64,000 nucleotides of DNA from CAVRXT01 sp963725655 (GTDB lineage Bacteria; Acidobacteriota; Terriglobia; Acidiferrales; UBA7541). Location: positions 682,001 to 746,000 of the forward strand of contig CAVRYY010000001.1 of NCBI GenBank assembly GCA_963725655.1, read 5' to 3'. The notes beneath the pieces were generated by a model. The model saw only the letters and a program-made list of their open reading frames with translations. It had not been told where the DNA came from and did no database searches. Made by a program: the position numbers and the translations under genes. Position 1 is the first letter of the stretch, and every line of letters begins with the position of its first letter. Below are positions 1 to 7,369 of this stretch, one piece after another.

Positions 1-58
1 CCATGACAAGAAGAACGGTGAGTGCGGTAAGCAAGAACAGGGTTTTGATAGCTCTCAT
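1..58 (-). CDS. N-terminal fragment, probable HtpX-like M48 membrane protease
   Basis: Only the first 19 codons lie in the window; the gene runs off the left edge. The minus strand reads MRAIKTLFLLTALTVLLVM, a short basic start followed by a hydrophobic segment, preceded 8 nt upstream by an AAAGGA ribosome-binding site. HtpX proteases (integral-membrane, zinc-dependent M48 peptidases that remove damaged membrane proteins) often begin with this kind of sequence. The gene lies 46 bp downstream of clpB on the same strand, in a cluster with hsp20, so a heat-shock membrane protease fits the context. The zinc motif HExxH is outside the window, so any signal-anchored or secreted protein remains possible. 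Confidence 0.45.
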   Translation of the reverse strand, partial: MRAIKTLFLLTALTVLLVM

Positions 59-104
59 AGCTGGGTCCTTTGAGTTCGGAAGCGCTTCATGGCGCCTCTC
101 AATT

Positions 105-2723
105 CTACGCGGTCTTGGCGGTTGCGTCGCCCCGTTTGAAAGTCATCTCTTCCGCTCCCTTGCGGGCATCGACCACCACGGTGTCGCCAGGCAGCACTTG
201 CGCGTCGAGAATCCGCAGCGCCAGCGGATCCTGAATCAGGCGCTGGATAGCGCGCTTTAGCGGGCGCGCGCCGTAAACTGGGTCGTAGCCCTCGCGCAGC
301 AGCAAATTACGCGCTCCCGCGGTAAGCGTGATGGTGATTTTGCGTTCGGCGGCGAGCCCGGCAAGATGCGCCATCTGCAGATCGACAATGCTTTCGAGCT
401 GTTCTTTTCCCAGCGGCTTGAACATCACGATGTCGTCCACGCGGTTCAAGAATTCCGGGCGGAAAAGCTGCCGCAGAGCTTCCATAGCCTGCTCGCGGGC
501 CAGCTTGGGATCCTTGGCGGCAAGCTCGAAAATCGAAGCGGCGCCGACGTTGGAAGTCATGATGATCACCGAATTGCGAAAATCGACAGTGCGGCCTTTG
601 CCGTCGGTGAGCCGGCCGTCCTCCAGAATTTGCAGCAGGACGTTGAAGACATCGGGATGCGCTTTTTCGATTTCGTCGAGCAGGATCACCGCGTAGGGCT
701 TGCGGCGCACTTTTTCGGTGAGCTGTCCGCCTTCTTCGTATCCGACGTAGCCCGGGGGCGCGCCGATCATGCGCGCGATGGAATGCTTTTCCATGTATTC
801 GGACATGTCGAGGCGAATCAGGGACTGCTCGTCATCGAAAAGAAATTCGGCGAGCGCCCGGGCGAGCTCGGTCTTGCCGACGCCGGTGGGGCCAAGAAAA
901 ATGAACGAGCCGATGGGGCGGTGCGGATCGGCGAGGCCGGAACGGCTGCGGCGAATGGCGTTGGAAACACGAGCGAGGGCGTCATCCTGGCCCACCACGC
1001 GCTGACGCAGGCGATCTTCCATGTGCACCAGTTTGTGGACTTCACCTTCGAGCAAACGGCCCACTGGAATGCCGGTCCACTTGGCGACGATCTTGGCGAT
1101 TTCCTCATCGCCCACTTCCTCTTTCAGGATGGGGTGGCCCTTTTGCAGTTCGGCGAGTTTTTGTTGCGCCGCGGTGAATTCGCGTTCCGCGACGGCGAGT
1201 TTGCCGTAGCGGATTTCGGCGACGCCGGCCAGGTTTCCGGCGCGCTCCTGGCGCTGTTCCTCGGTCTTGAGCTGATCGATCGCTTCCTTCGATTTGCGGA
1301 TCCGCGCGATGGCGTCTTTTTCGAGCTGCCAGCGCGCCTTCTTGGCGCTACCCTCTTCCTGCAGAGTGGAGAGGTCGCGTTCGATGTGTTGCAGGCGTTC
1401 CTTGGAATGCGCGTCGGTTTCCTTGCGCAGCGCCTGGCGCTCGATTTCGAGCTGCATAATGCGGCGTTGGATGACGTCGATTTCCAATGGCAAGGAGTCG
1501 ATCTCCATACGCAGGCCCGCGGCGGCTTCATCGATCAGGTCGATGGCCTTGTCGGGCAGGAAGCGGTCGGAGACGTAACGGCTGGAAAGCATCGCCGCGG
1601 CGACGATGGCGGCGTCCTTGATGCGCACGCCGTGGTGGAGTTCGTAGCGTTCTTTCAGGCCGCGCAGGATCGCGATGGTGTCCGCGACGCTCGGCTCGCC
1701 GATGGTGACCGGCTGAAAGCGCCGTTCCAGCGCCGGATCCTTCTCGATGTACTTGCGATATTCGTTGAGGGTGGTGGCGCCGATCGCGCGCAGTTCGCCG
1801 CGCGCCAGCGCGGGCTTGAGCATGTTGGCGGCGTCCATCGCGCCTTCGGCAGCGCCCGCGCCTACCAGGGTGTGCAATTCATCGATGAACAGGATGATGC
1901 GACCGTCGGAGTCGGTAACTTCCTTGAGCAATGCTTTCAGGCGGTCTTCGAATTCACCGCGATACTTTGCGCCGGCAACCATGGAGGCCAGGTCCAACGC
2001 GATGATTTTCTTCGTCCGCAGCACTTCCGGCACGTCCCCGGAGATGATCCGCTGGGCCAGGCCTTCGACTACCGCCGTTTTTCCCACGCCGGGTTCGCCG
2101 ATTAGGACAGGATTGTTCTTGGTGCGCCGCGCCAGGATCTGCATCACCCGGCGAATCTCGTCGTCCCGGCCGATCACGGGATCGAGTTTGCCGCGGCTGG
2201 CCAGTTCGGTCAGGTCGCGGCCGTATTGTTCGACGGCGCGGAATGTGCCTTCCGGATTCTGGCTGGTGACGCGATGGCTGCCGCGCACCGTGGTCAACGC
2301 CTGCAGAATGGCGTCGTGGGTTACCCCGGTCCGCGCCAGCAGCTCAGCCGCCGGCTCGCGTCCGCCGGAAGCGATGCCCAGCAGCATGTGTTCGGTAGAG
2401 ACGTAGTCGTCCTTAAAGCGCGCAGCTTCGTCGAAGGCGCGCGAGAGGGCATCGTTGGTGGCCTGGCCCAGAAAATTCTGGCTGACCCCGGAGACTTTCG
2501 GCAGTTGCGCAACGGCGCGGTCGATTTCGCTGACCAGGCTGTCCGGCGATACGCCGAGCTTCGAGAGCAGCGGAGGAACCACTCCGTCGTTCTGAGCAAG
2601 CAGCGCCCAGAGAAGATGGATTGGCTCGATCTGCTGCTGGCCGGACTGCGCGCCGAATTCCTGCGCAGCCTGCAGCGCTTCTTGAGCTTTCACGGTTAGT
2701 TTGTCGAATCGAAGTGTGGCCAT
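105..2723 (-). CDS. clpB: ATP-dependent disaggregase ClpB
   Basis: Hexameric Hsp100 chaperone that pulls polypeptides out of aggregates together with DnaK. The 872-aa length matches ClpB (E. coli 857 aa). An N-terminal Clp repeat domain (about residues 1-145) is followed by AAA+ domain 1 with Walker A GEPGVGKT (209-216), a coiled-coil middle domain rich in Arg, Gln and Glu (about 400-530), and AAA+ domain 2 with Walker A GPTGVGKT and Walker B ILLDEIEKAH. The middle domain separates ClpB from ClpA and ClpC. The start codon is preceded by GAGGAC. The gene follows hsp20 on the same strand, but an intrinsic terminator lies between them, so it probably has its own promoter. Confidence 0.97.
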   Translation of the reverse strand: MATLRFDKLTVKAQEALQAAQEFGAQSGQQQIEPIHLLWALLAQNDGVVPPLLSKLGVSPDSLVSEIDRAVAQLPKVSGVSQNFLGQATNDALSRAFDEAARFKDDYVSTEHMLLGIASGGREPAAELLARTGVTHDAILQALTTVRGSHRVTSQNPEGTFRAVEQYGRDLTELASRGKLDPVIGRDDEIRRVMQILARRTKNNPVLIGEPGVGKTAVVEGLAQRIISGDVPEVLRTKKIIALDLASMVAGAKYRGEFEDRLKALLKEVTDSDGRIILFIDELHTLVGAGAAEGAMDAANMLKPALARGELRAIGATTLNEYRKYIEKDPALERRFQPVTIGEPSVADTIAILRGLKERYELHHGVRIKDAAIVAAAMLSSRYVSDRFLPDKAIDLIDEAAAGLRMEIDSLPLEIDVIQRRIMQLEIERQALRKETDAHSKERLQHIERDLSTLQEEGSAKKARWQLEKDAIARIRKSKEAIDQLKTEEQRQERAGNLAGVAEIRYGKLAVAEREFTAAQQKLAELQKGHPILKEEVGDEEIAKIVAKWTGIPVGRLLEGEVHKLVHMEDRLRQRVVGQDDALARVSNAIRRSRSGLADPHRPIGSFIFLGPTGVGKTELARALAEFLFDDEQSLIRLDMSEYMEKHSIARMIGAPPGYVGYEEGGQLTEKVRRKPYAVILLDEIEKAHPDVFNVLLQILEDGRLTDGKGRTVDFRNSVIIMTSNVGAASIFELAAKDPKLAREQAMEALRQLFRPEFLNRVDDIVMFKPLGKEQLESIVDLQMAHLAGLAAERKITITLTAGARNLLLREGYDPVYGARPLKRAIQRLIQDPLALRILDAQVLPGDTVVVDARKGAEEMTFKRGDATAKTA

Positions 2724-2812
2724 GTCTGTCCTCGTCCTAGCGGATACCTAATACGTTCTGCTCGCACCAGCGGCCCTATGTAAAGTGATTTTTTCCGCGC
2801 CACATGGTGCTC

Positions 2813-2845
2813 AAAAAAAGGGCCGGCCGCCTTCGCGACCGGCCC
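2813..2845 (-). terminator. Intrinsic terminator after hsp20
   Basis: On the minus strand a perfect 7-bp GC stem (GGGCCGG at 2839-2845 pairing with CCGGCCC at 2820-2826) is followed directly by seven Ts (2813-2819). It begins 22 bp past the hsp20 stop codon and has the textbook layout of a Rho-independent terminator. It should separate hsp20 transcription from clpB. Confidence 0.88.
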
Positions 2846-2867
2846 ACCTTACGCCCAATGCGAATAC

Positions 2868-3308
2868 TTAGTTCTGGCTGTTGGTCGCGACGTTAACCTT
2901 CACTTGTTTCGGCTTGGATTCAGCGCGCTTGGGAAGCTCGACGGTCAGCACGCCGTTCTTGTAATTGGCGCGGATGCTCTCCGAGTCGACCGTGGTGGGC
3001 AGGCTGAAGCTGCGCGAGAACGAGCCGTAGACGCGTTCGATGCGCAGGTACTTGTCTTCCGGAACCTGGGAATCGAATTTACGCTCGCCGCGAACGGTGA
3101 GGGTGTTGTTTTCGATGCGAACGTCCAGATCCTTCTCATTGACGTCGGGGAGATCGGCCTTGATGACCAGCTCGTTCTCGGTCTCGTAGATATCGACGGA
3201 AGGAGCCCAGGTGGTCAAAGCGGAATTCTCGCCCTGTCCGGCAAAGGAATCACGGAAGAGCTGGTTAACGCGGTCTTGCAAGGAATTGGTGCGGAAGATT
3301 TGATTCAT
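2868..3308 (-). CDS. Small heat-shock protein, Hsp20/alpha-crystallin family
   Basis: ATP-independent holdase that binds unfolding proteins and passes them to the ClpB/DnaK system. The 146-aa reading uses the ATG of MNQIFRTNSLQDRV, preceded by CTGGAGG; the open frame extends 11 codons further upstream but that part lacks a good ribosome-binding site. The alpha-crystallin domain spans about residues 40-135, with the family motif NGVLTVELPK near its end, then a short tail whose VKV could serve as the IxI-like docking motif. A strong promoter lies upstream and an intrinsic terminator downstream, so it is probably monocistronic. The neighbouring clpB and htpX-like genes suggest a heat-shock locus. 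Confidence 0.95.
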   Translation of the reverse strand: MNQIFRTNSLQDRVNQLFRDSFAGQGENSALTTWAPSVDIYETENELVIKADLPDVNEKDLDVRIENNTLTVRGERKFDSQVPEDKYLRIERVYGSFSRSFSLPTTVDSESIRANYKNGVLTVELPKRAESKPKQVKVNVATNSQN

Positions 3309-3347
3309 GATGAAGCCTCCAGGAGTTTGGTATATCAGCACACAGAC

Positions 3348-3376
3348 ATCATAAAATATGAGCGCTTACTTGTCAA
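3348..3376 (-). promoter_or_regulatory. Sigma70-type promoter of hsp20
   Basis: On the minus strand TTGACA (3371-3376) is followed by exactly 17 bp and then TATGAT (3348-3353), a near-consensus housekeeping promoter about 40 bp before the hsp20 start codon. A 13-bp odd-centred palindrome, TACTTG-T-CAAGTA (3367-3379), overlaps the -35 box and could bind a repressor. I saw no CIRCE element. Confidence 0.8.
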
Positions 3377-3420
3377 GTATAATACTCGGCCATTACTGGG
3401 AGCCAGATCATCCGCATAAG

Positions 3421-4587
3421 TTAGTCTAATATTCTTAAAATCATACACTTAAGATATTGCGTTTCAGGCATGGTCAGCAATATGGGGTGGTCCAAGGCTT
3501 GAGTTCGCCGCTCAACTATCGTGATTGCCCTCTTCGCGTCCGTAGCCGCGTCCGCAATCAGCTCCAAGAACGCCGCTTCCGGCAGGTGGTGCGAGCAGGA
3601 ACAGGTGACTAGGTAACCGCCGGGTTTGAGGATCTTGATTGCCCGCAGGTTGATCTCCTTATAGCCCCGGACGGCCGCCGGAAGACTGTCGCGGTTCTTG
3701 GCGAAAGCCGGAGGATCGAGGATCACCATGTCGAACTGGCGGTCGATTTCGTCGTATTTCTTCAAGAGGTCGAAGATGTTGGCTTCGCGGAATTCCACTT
3801 GGGGCAAGCCGTTCAGCGCCTGGTTCTCGCGCGCGGTGATAATCGCCGCGGCGGACATATCGACGCCTTCGACATGCGTCGCGCCGGAAGCCAGGGTGAG
3901 ACTGAAGCCGCCTCCAAAGCAGAAGCAATCCAGCACTTCGCCGGAAGCGAATTGGCGAGCGGCGCGATGATTTTCGCGCTGATCTAGGAACGATCCGGTC
4001 TTCTGCCCGTGGAAAAGATCGTACTGAAACTGGATGCCATTCTCGCGGGCGATGATTTTTTCGGGCACGGTGCCCGCCAACACGGAAACTTTCTGTTCCA
4101 GGCCCTCGAGCAAACGCACGCGGGGATCGTTGCGCTCGATGATTCCTTTGGGTGCGAAGAGTTCCTGCAGGATTTCCACCAGCAATGGCTTCTCGCGGTC
4201 AGCAGTCTGGCTAAGCGTCTGGATGGAAAGGTAGTCGCCATAGCGGTCCACGATCAGCGCGGGAATCTGATCGGCTTCGCCGTAGAACAGACGGAAGCAG
4301 TCCGTGTCGTTGACCACCTTCTGGCGATAGCGGGCGGCGGCGCGCAGCCGTTCGGTAAAGAACGCGCGATCGATGGGCACATCTTCGCGGGAAACAAAAC
4401 GCAGAGTGATCTGCGAGCGGTCGCTATAGAATGCGCTGCCCAGAAAGCGTCCGCGCTCATCGGAGACGCGAACGATCGCCCCCGGATCGCTTTGGATTCG
4501 GATCACGTCGCTGCGATAGATCCAGGGATGACCGAAGCGCAGGCGTTCGGATCCGCGCTGATTGACTACTGCGTTTGGCACAGCCAT
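3421..4587 (-). CDS. RlmI/RlmK-like class I rRNA (cytosine-C5) methyltransferase
   Basis: S-adenosylmethionine-dependent RNA methyltransferase of the RlmI family, which makes 5-methylcytosine in 23S rRNA. The 388-aa protein has an N-terminal PUA-like RNA-binding domain (about residues 1-75; typical opening with 'RLRFGHPWIYRSDV'), a central domain, and a Rossmann methyltransferase domain with the SAM loop DCFCFGGGFS, catalytic-loop motif DPPAFAKN and the late SCSHH motif holding the expected catalytic cysteine. The start MAVPNAVVNQRG fits the family. A 6-bp hairpin with a GTTA loop (4619-4634) sits in the leader. The exact target nucleotide cannot be read from sequence. Confidence 0.88.
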   Translation of the reverse strand: MAVPNAVVNQRGSERLRFGHPWIYRSDVIRIQSDPGAIVRVSDERGRFLGSAFYSDRSQITLRFVSREDVPIDRAFFTERLRAAARYRQKVVNDTDCFRLFYGEADQIPALIVDRYGDYLSIQTLSQTADREKPLLVEILQELFAPKGIIERNDPRVRLLEGLEQKVSVLAGTVPEKIIARENGIQFQYDLFHGQKTGSFLDQRENHRAARQFASGEVLDCFCFGGGFSLTLASGATHVEGVDMSAAAIITARENQALNGLPQVEFREANIFDLLKKYDEIDRQFDMVILDPPAFAKNRDSLPAAVRGYKEINLRAIKILKPGGYLVTCSCSHHLPEAAFLELIADAATDAKRAITIVERRTQALDHPILLTMPETQYLKCMILRILD

Positions 4588-4757
4588 GGTGTTAGAACCC
4601 TTTTGGAAATGGGGATAGCTCCCGGTTACGGGAGTCCGCGAGCAAGCTTTGATTCGGGTGCGCGTCGATTTTAGATCATTTCCGTTCAGCGAGCGCCGTC
4701 AGCGCTTAGAATGATCGGGGTTAGCCGGAGCATTTCCGAGCGTTAGAACTCCAAGCC

Positions 4758-5915
4758 ATGAACATCGCGGATTTTGATTTCGATCTACCACCCGAACGGA
4801 TCGCCCAGGCGCCTCTTGCGGAGCGCGAAGCATCGCGGATGCTGCTGCTGAGCCGCACCAGCGGCGCCTGGGATGATCGCCAGTTCCGGGATCTGCCGTC
4901 GCTACTGCGCGGCGACGAATTAATGGTGTTAAATAACGCCCGAGTGTTGCCGGCGCGGCTGTTCGGGCGTCGCGCGGGGCTCCGCGCCGAGCACCACACC
5001 GCGAACCATACCGACCGCGACGTGGAAGAAAGCGCCCCGGAAGCGCACGCCCGAGAAGATCGTGCTCAAGCGGACACGAGCGGCGCGGAAGCGCAACGCG
5101 AATTCTTGAGTTCGCGTATAGAAGTGTTGCTGGTGCGCCCGCTCGAAGCCGCGCTGTGGGAGGCGCTGGTGCGTCCCGGACGCAAGGTACCGGTGGGCGA
5201 GACAATCGTCTTCGGCGGCGGGGAATTGCAGGCGAAAGTGGAGTGGCGCGGCGAATTCGGTTTACGCCGGCTGCGATTTTCTCCCGCGGAACATTTCGAA
5301 GCCGAAGTTCGCCGGCTGGGCCACGTGCCGCTGCCCCCTTACATTCGGCGTCCCGATGAACCATCGGACCGCGAACGCTATCAGACCGTATATGCGCGGG
5401 AAGCGCGAGCGGTAGCGGCGCCCACAGCAGGGCTGCATTTCAGCGTGCCGATTCTGGAGCAGATTCGCGCCCGCGGGGTCGAGATCATGGAAATCACGCT
5501 GGAAGTGGGTTTGGGAACGTTCGAGCCGGTTCGCACCGAGATACTGGAGGAGCACCACATCCACCGCGAAGCGTACGAAATCAGCGAGGCCGCCGCGGAG
5601 GCGATTGCTGTTGCGCGCGAGAAGAGCCGGCCGATTCTAGCGGTGGGCACGACGGTGGTACGTGCGCTCGAGGCCGCCGCGAGCGGTGGAGGTGAAATCC
5701 GGGCGGGCCGAGCGGATGCAGAAATATTCCTGTATCCCGGAAAACCGTTCCGGGTGGTGAGCCAGCTTCTGACCAACTTCCATCTGCCAAAATCGACGCT
5801 GCTGGCGCTGGTAGCCGGTTTTGCCGGGCGGGAGAGGGTACTGGCGGCATATCGCCACGCGGCCGAGGCCGGTTACCGATTCTATAGCTTTGGAGACTGC
5901 ATGTGGATACGATAG
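4758..5915 (+). CDS. queA: tRNA preQ1(34) S-adenosylmethionine ribosyltransferase-isomerase QueA
   Basis: Transfers and isomerises the ribosyl group of SAM onto preQ1 at the wobble position of tRNA, giving epoxyqueuosine. Family motifs are present: the opening FDFDLPPERIAQ, VLNNARVLPARLFGR, the stretch ARAVAAPTAGLHFS, LEVGLGTFEPVR and the C-terminal NFHLPKSTLL. The protein is 385 aa against about 356 in E. coli. Most of the excess is an insertion of about 40 residues between positions 73 and 118 (charged, rich in Ala, Glu, Asp and His), placed where other QueA proteins have a short loop before 'EVLL'. No other queuosine gene is nearby. The ribosome-binding site before the ATG is weak. Confidence 0.95.
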   Translation: MNIADFDFDLPPERIAQAPLAEREASRMLLLSRTSGAWDDRQFRDLPSLLRGDELMVLNNARVLPARLFGRRAGLRAEHHTANHTDRDVEESAPEAHAREDRAQADTSGAEAQREFLSSRIEVLLVRPLEAALWEALVRPGRKVPVGETIVFGGGELQAKVEWRGEFGLRRLRFSPAEHFEAEVRRLGHVPLPPYIRRPDEPSDRERYQTVYAREARAVAAPTAGLHFSVPILEQIRARGVEIMEITLEVGLGTFEPVRTEILEEHHIHREAYEISEAAAEAIAVAREKSRPILAVGTTVVRALEAAASGGGEIRAGRADAEIFLYPGKPFRVVSQLLTNFHLPKSTLLALVAGFAGRERVLAAYRHAAEAGYRFYSFGDCMWIR

Positions 5916-6010
5916 CGGGGCACCGGCGGCACAGACAGGCCGTCAGGAAGGCCCTCGACAAAAAACAGGATATAAGTTTTAGAACGGATGCAATTGGGGC
6001 TGGCGTCGTT

Positions 6011-6016
6011 TATAAT
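6011..6016 (+). promoter_or_regulatory. Possible -10 box upstream of the metallophosphoesterase gene
   Basis: TATAAT lies 26 bp before the start codon in the short gap after queA. I see no convincing -35 hexamer at the right distance, so this is a weak promoter call based on the -10 match alone. Confidence 0.35.
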
Positions 6017-6042
6017 TCGCCGCCTGCCCGGAGCGGCTCGCC

Positions 6043-6792
6043 ATGCGGCTTTTGATCCTCAGTGATATTCACGCCAACCTCACGGCGCTGGATGCCGTGC
6101 TGGCCGCTTGCGAAGGACAGTGGAATCGCATGGTATGTCTGGGAGATGTCGTGGGCTACGGTCCCGATCCCAACGAAGTGATCGATCGCGTTCGTGCGTT
6201 GGACGCGACCACCATCCGCGGCAACCACGACAAAACCGGTTCGGGGTTGGAGAGCGCGGAGGATTTCAATCCGATGGCCCGGGAAGCGGCGATGTGGACG
6301 CGCGACAAATTGCGTCCGGACAACCGCGAATATCTGGAGAAGTTGCCGGCGGGTCCGCTGACTGTGGAAGGTGTGACGCTGGTTCACGGTGCGATGCTGG
6401 ACGAAGACGAATACATTTTTGCGGCGCCGCAGGCGCTGGATAGCCTGATTGAAGCGACCACTCCGCTGACGTTTTTTGGGCACACCCACATTCAGGGCGG
6501 ATTCATTTTGCGAGAGAGTAACAATCAGGTGGAAGCGGTGGCGGTGCGTCCGGTGGCGGACCAGAAAGTCTTGAGCGTGACTATCGAGCCGGCCGCGACG
6601 TATCTGCTGAATCCCGGGTCGGTGGGCCAGCCGCGCGACGGAGATCCGCGAGCGGGCTTCGCCATTGCGGATGTTAGCGCGAAGGTGGTGGAGTTCTGGC
6701 GCGTGCCATATGAAGTGCGCTCGGTGCAGAATCGCATGATCGACGCCGGCCTTCCCGGGCCGCTGGTCACGCGCCTGGGACTGGGCCGGTAG
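6043..6792 (+). CDS. Calcineurin-like metallophosphoesterase (YfcE/MJ0936-type)
   Basis: Cytoplasmic two-metal phosphoesterase; 249 aa. All metal-binding blocks of the family are visible: DIHAN (residues 8-12), GDVVGYGP, GNHD, VHG and GHTH. The start MRLLILSDIH places the first motif at the very N-terminus as usual, and a CCCGGAG ribosome-binding site precedes it. Members of this group hydrolyse phosphodiesters, and some act on cyclic nucleotides or protein phosphates; the substrate here is unknown. Two co-directional genes follow at short spacing (29 and 53 bp), so it may head a three-gene operon with a membrane protein and a nuclease-like protein. Confidence 0.9.
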   Translation: MRLLILSDIHANLTALDAVLAACEGQWNRMVCLGDVVGYGPDPNEVIDRVRALDATTIRGNHDKTGSGLESAEDFNPMAREAAMWTRDKLRPDNREYLEKLPAGPLTVEGVTLVHGAMLDEDEYIFAAPQALDSLIEATTPLTFFGHTHIQGGFILRESNNQVEAVAVRPVADQKVLSVTIEPAATYLLNPGSVGQPRDGDPRAGFAIADVSAKVVEFWRVPYEVRSVQNRMIDAGLPGPLVTRLGLGR

Positions 6793-6821
6793 GGAATTTC
6801 GGGGCCACGCAAGGATCGACG

Positions 6822-7316
6822 ATGGAGAACACCGAACAGCTGGGCAATGAATCCCCGAGCCGCACCCCGGCATTTTTGATCGGGCTGGTGATCGTTGCTT
6901 TGCTCGGTGTTGGGTTGATCTGGATGGTGCGGCACTCGTCCGGCGGTGGCGGCACCGCGGTGGCCGACGCGCACCTGCCATTTGGGCCGGCGGAGCAGAA
7001 GGCCGCCGAGCACATCTACTTTCACGATATCGCGCTTTCGGAAGCCACCAACATGTTGAATCAGAATTTTACTTACGTGAACGGCGTGCTTTCCGACGAT
7101 GGCACCGACACGGTGAAAGAAGTGGAAGTGACCATCGAGTTTAAGAACTCGATGAACCAGGTCGGCCTGCGCGAAACGCGCAAACTGCTGGGGCCTGGCG
7201 CGGCGCCGCTGCTGGCCGGCGACCACCGCGATTTTTCGGTCACCCTGGAAGCGGTTCCATCCGATTGGAACCACGAATATCCCTCGATTCGCATTACCGG
7301 CTTGCAGTTGGAATAG
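6822..7316 (+). CDS. Single-pass membrane protein, DUF2393-like
   Basis: 164 aa. An N-terminal cytoplasmic stretch of about 16 residues is followed by one transmembrane helix (about residues 17-36, FLIGLVIVALLGVGLIWMV), a glycine-rich linker, and a periplasmic beta-rich domain containing 'TYVNGVLSDDGTDTVKEVEV' and 'FKNSMNQVGLRETRKLL'. This fold resembles FxLYD/DUF2393-type domains that follow a membrane anchor in many Acidobacteriota proteins; the family assignment is from memory of the pattern. It sits 29 bp after the metallophosphoesterase gene. No catalytic residues are apparent and the function is unknown. Confidence 0.75.
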   Translation: MENTEQLGNESPSRTPAFLIGLVIVALLGVGLIWMVRHSSGGGGTAVADAHLPFGPAEQKAAEHIYFHDIALSEATNMLNQNFTYVNGVLSDDGTDTVKEVEVTIEFKNSMNQVGLRETRKLLGPGAAPLLAGDHRDFSVTLEAVPSDWNHEYPSIRITGLQLE

Positions 7317-7369
7317 TCTTCGGCCCCCGCTCTTTCATTCTCCGTTTGTTAGCGTCGTATTTGGCTGCC

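Noticed and set aside
366..2105. 579-codon open frame on the plus strand opposite clpB
   Set aside because: It mirrors the clpB codons, has no ribosome-binding site and encodes no recognisable domain. High GC makes long antisense frames common.
4619..4634. Hairpin CTCCCG-GTTA-CGGGAG before the RlmI-like gene as a riboswitch
   Set aside because: Single 6-bp stem without a conserved core; only a leader hairpin can be claimed.
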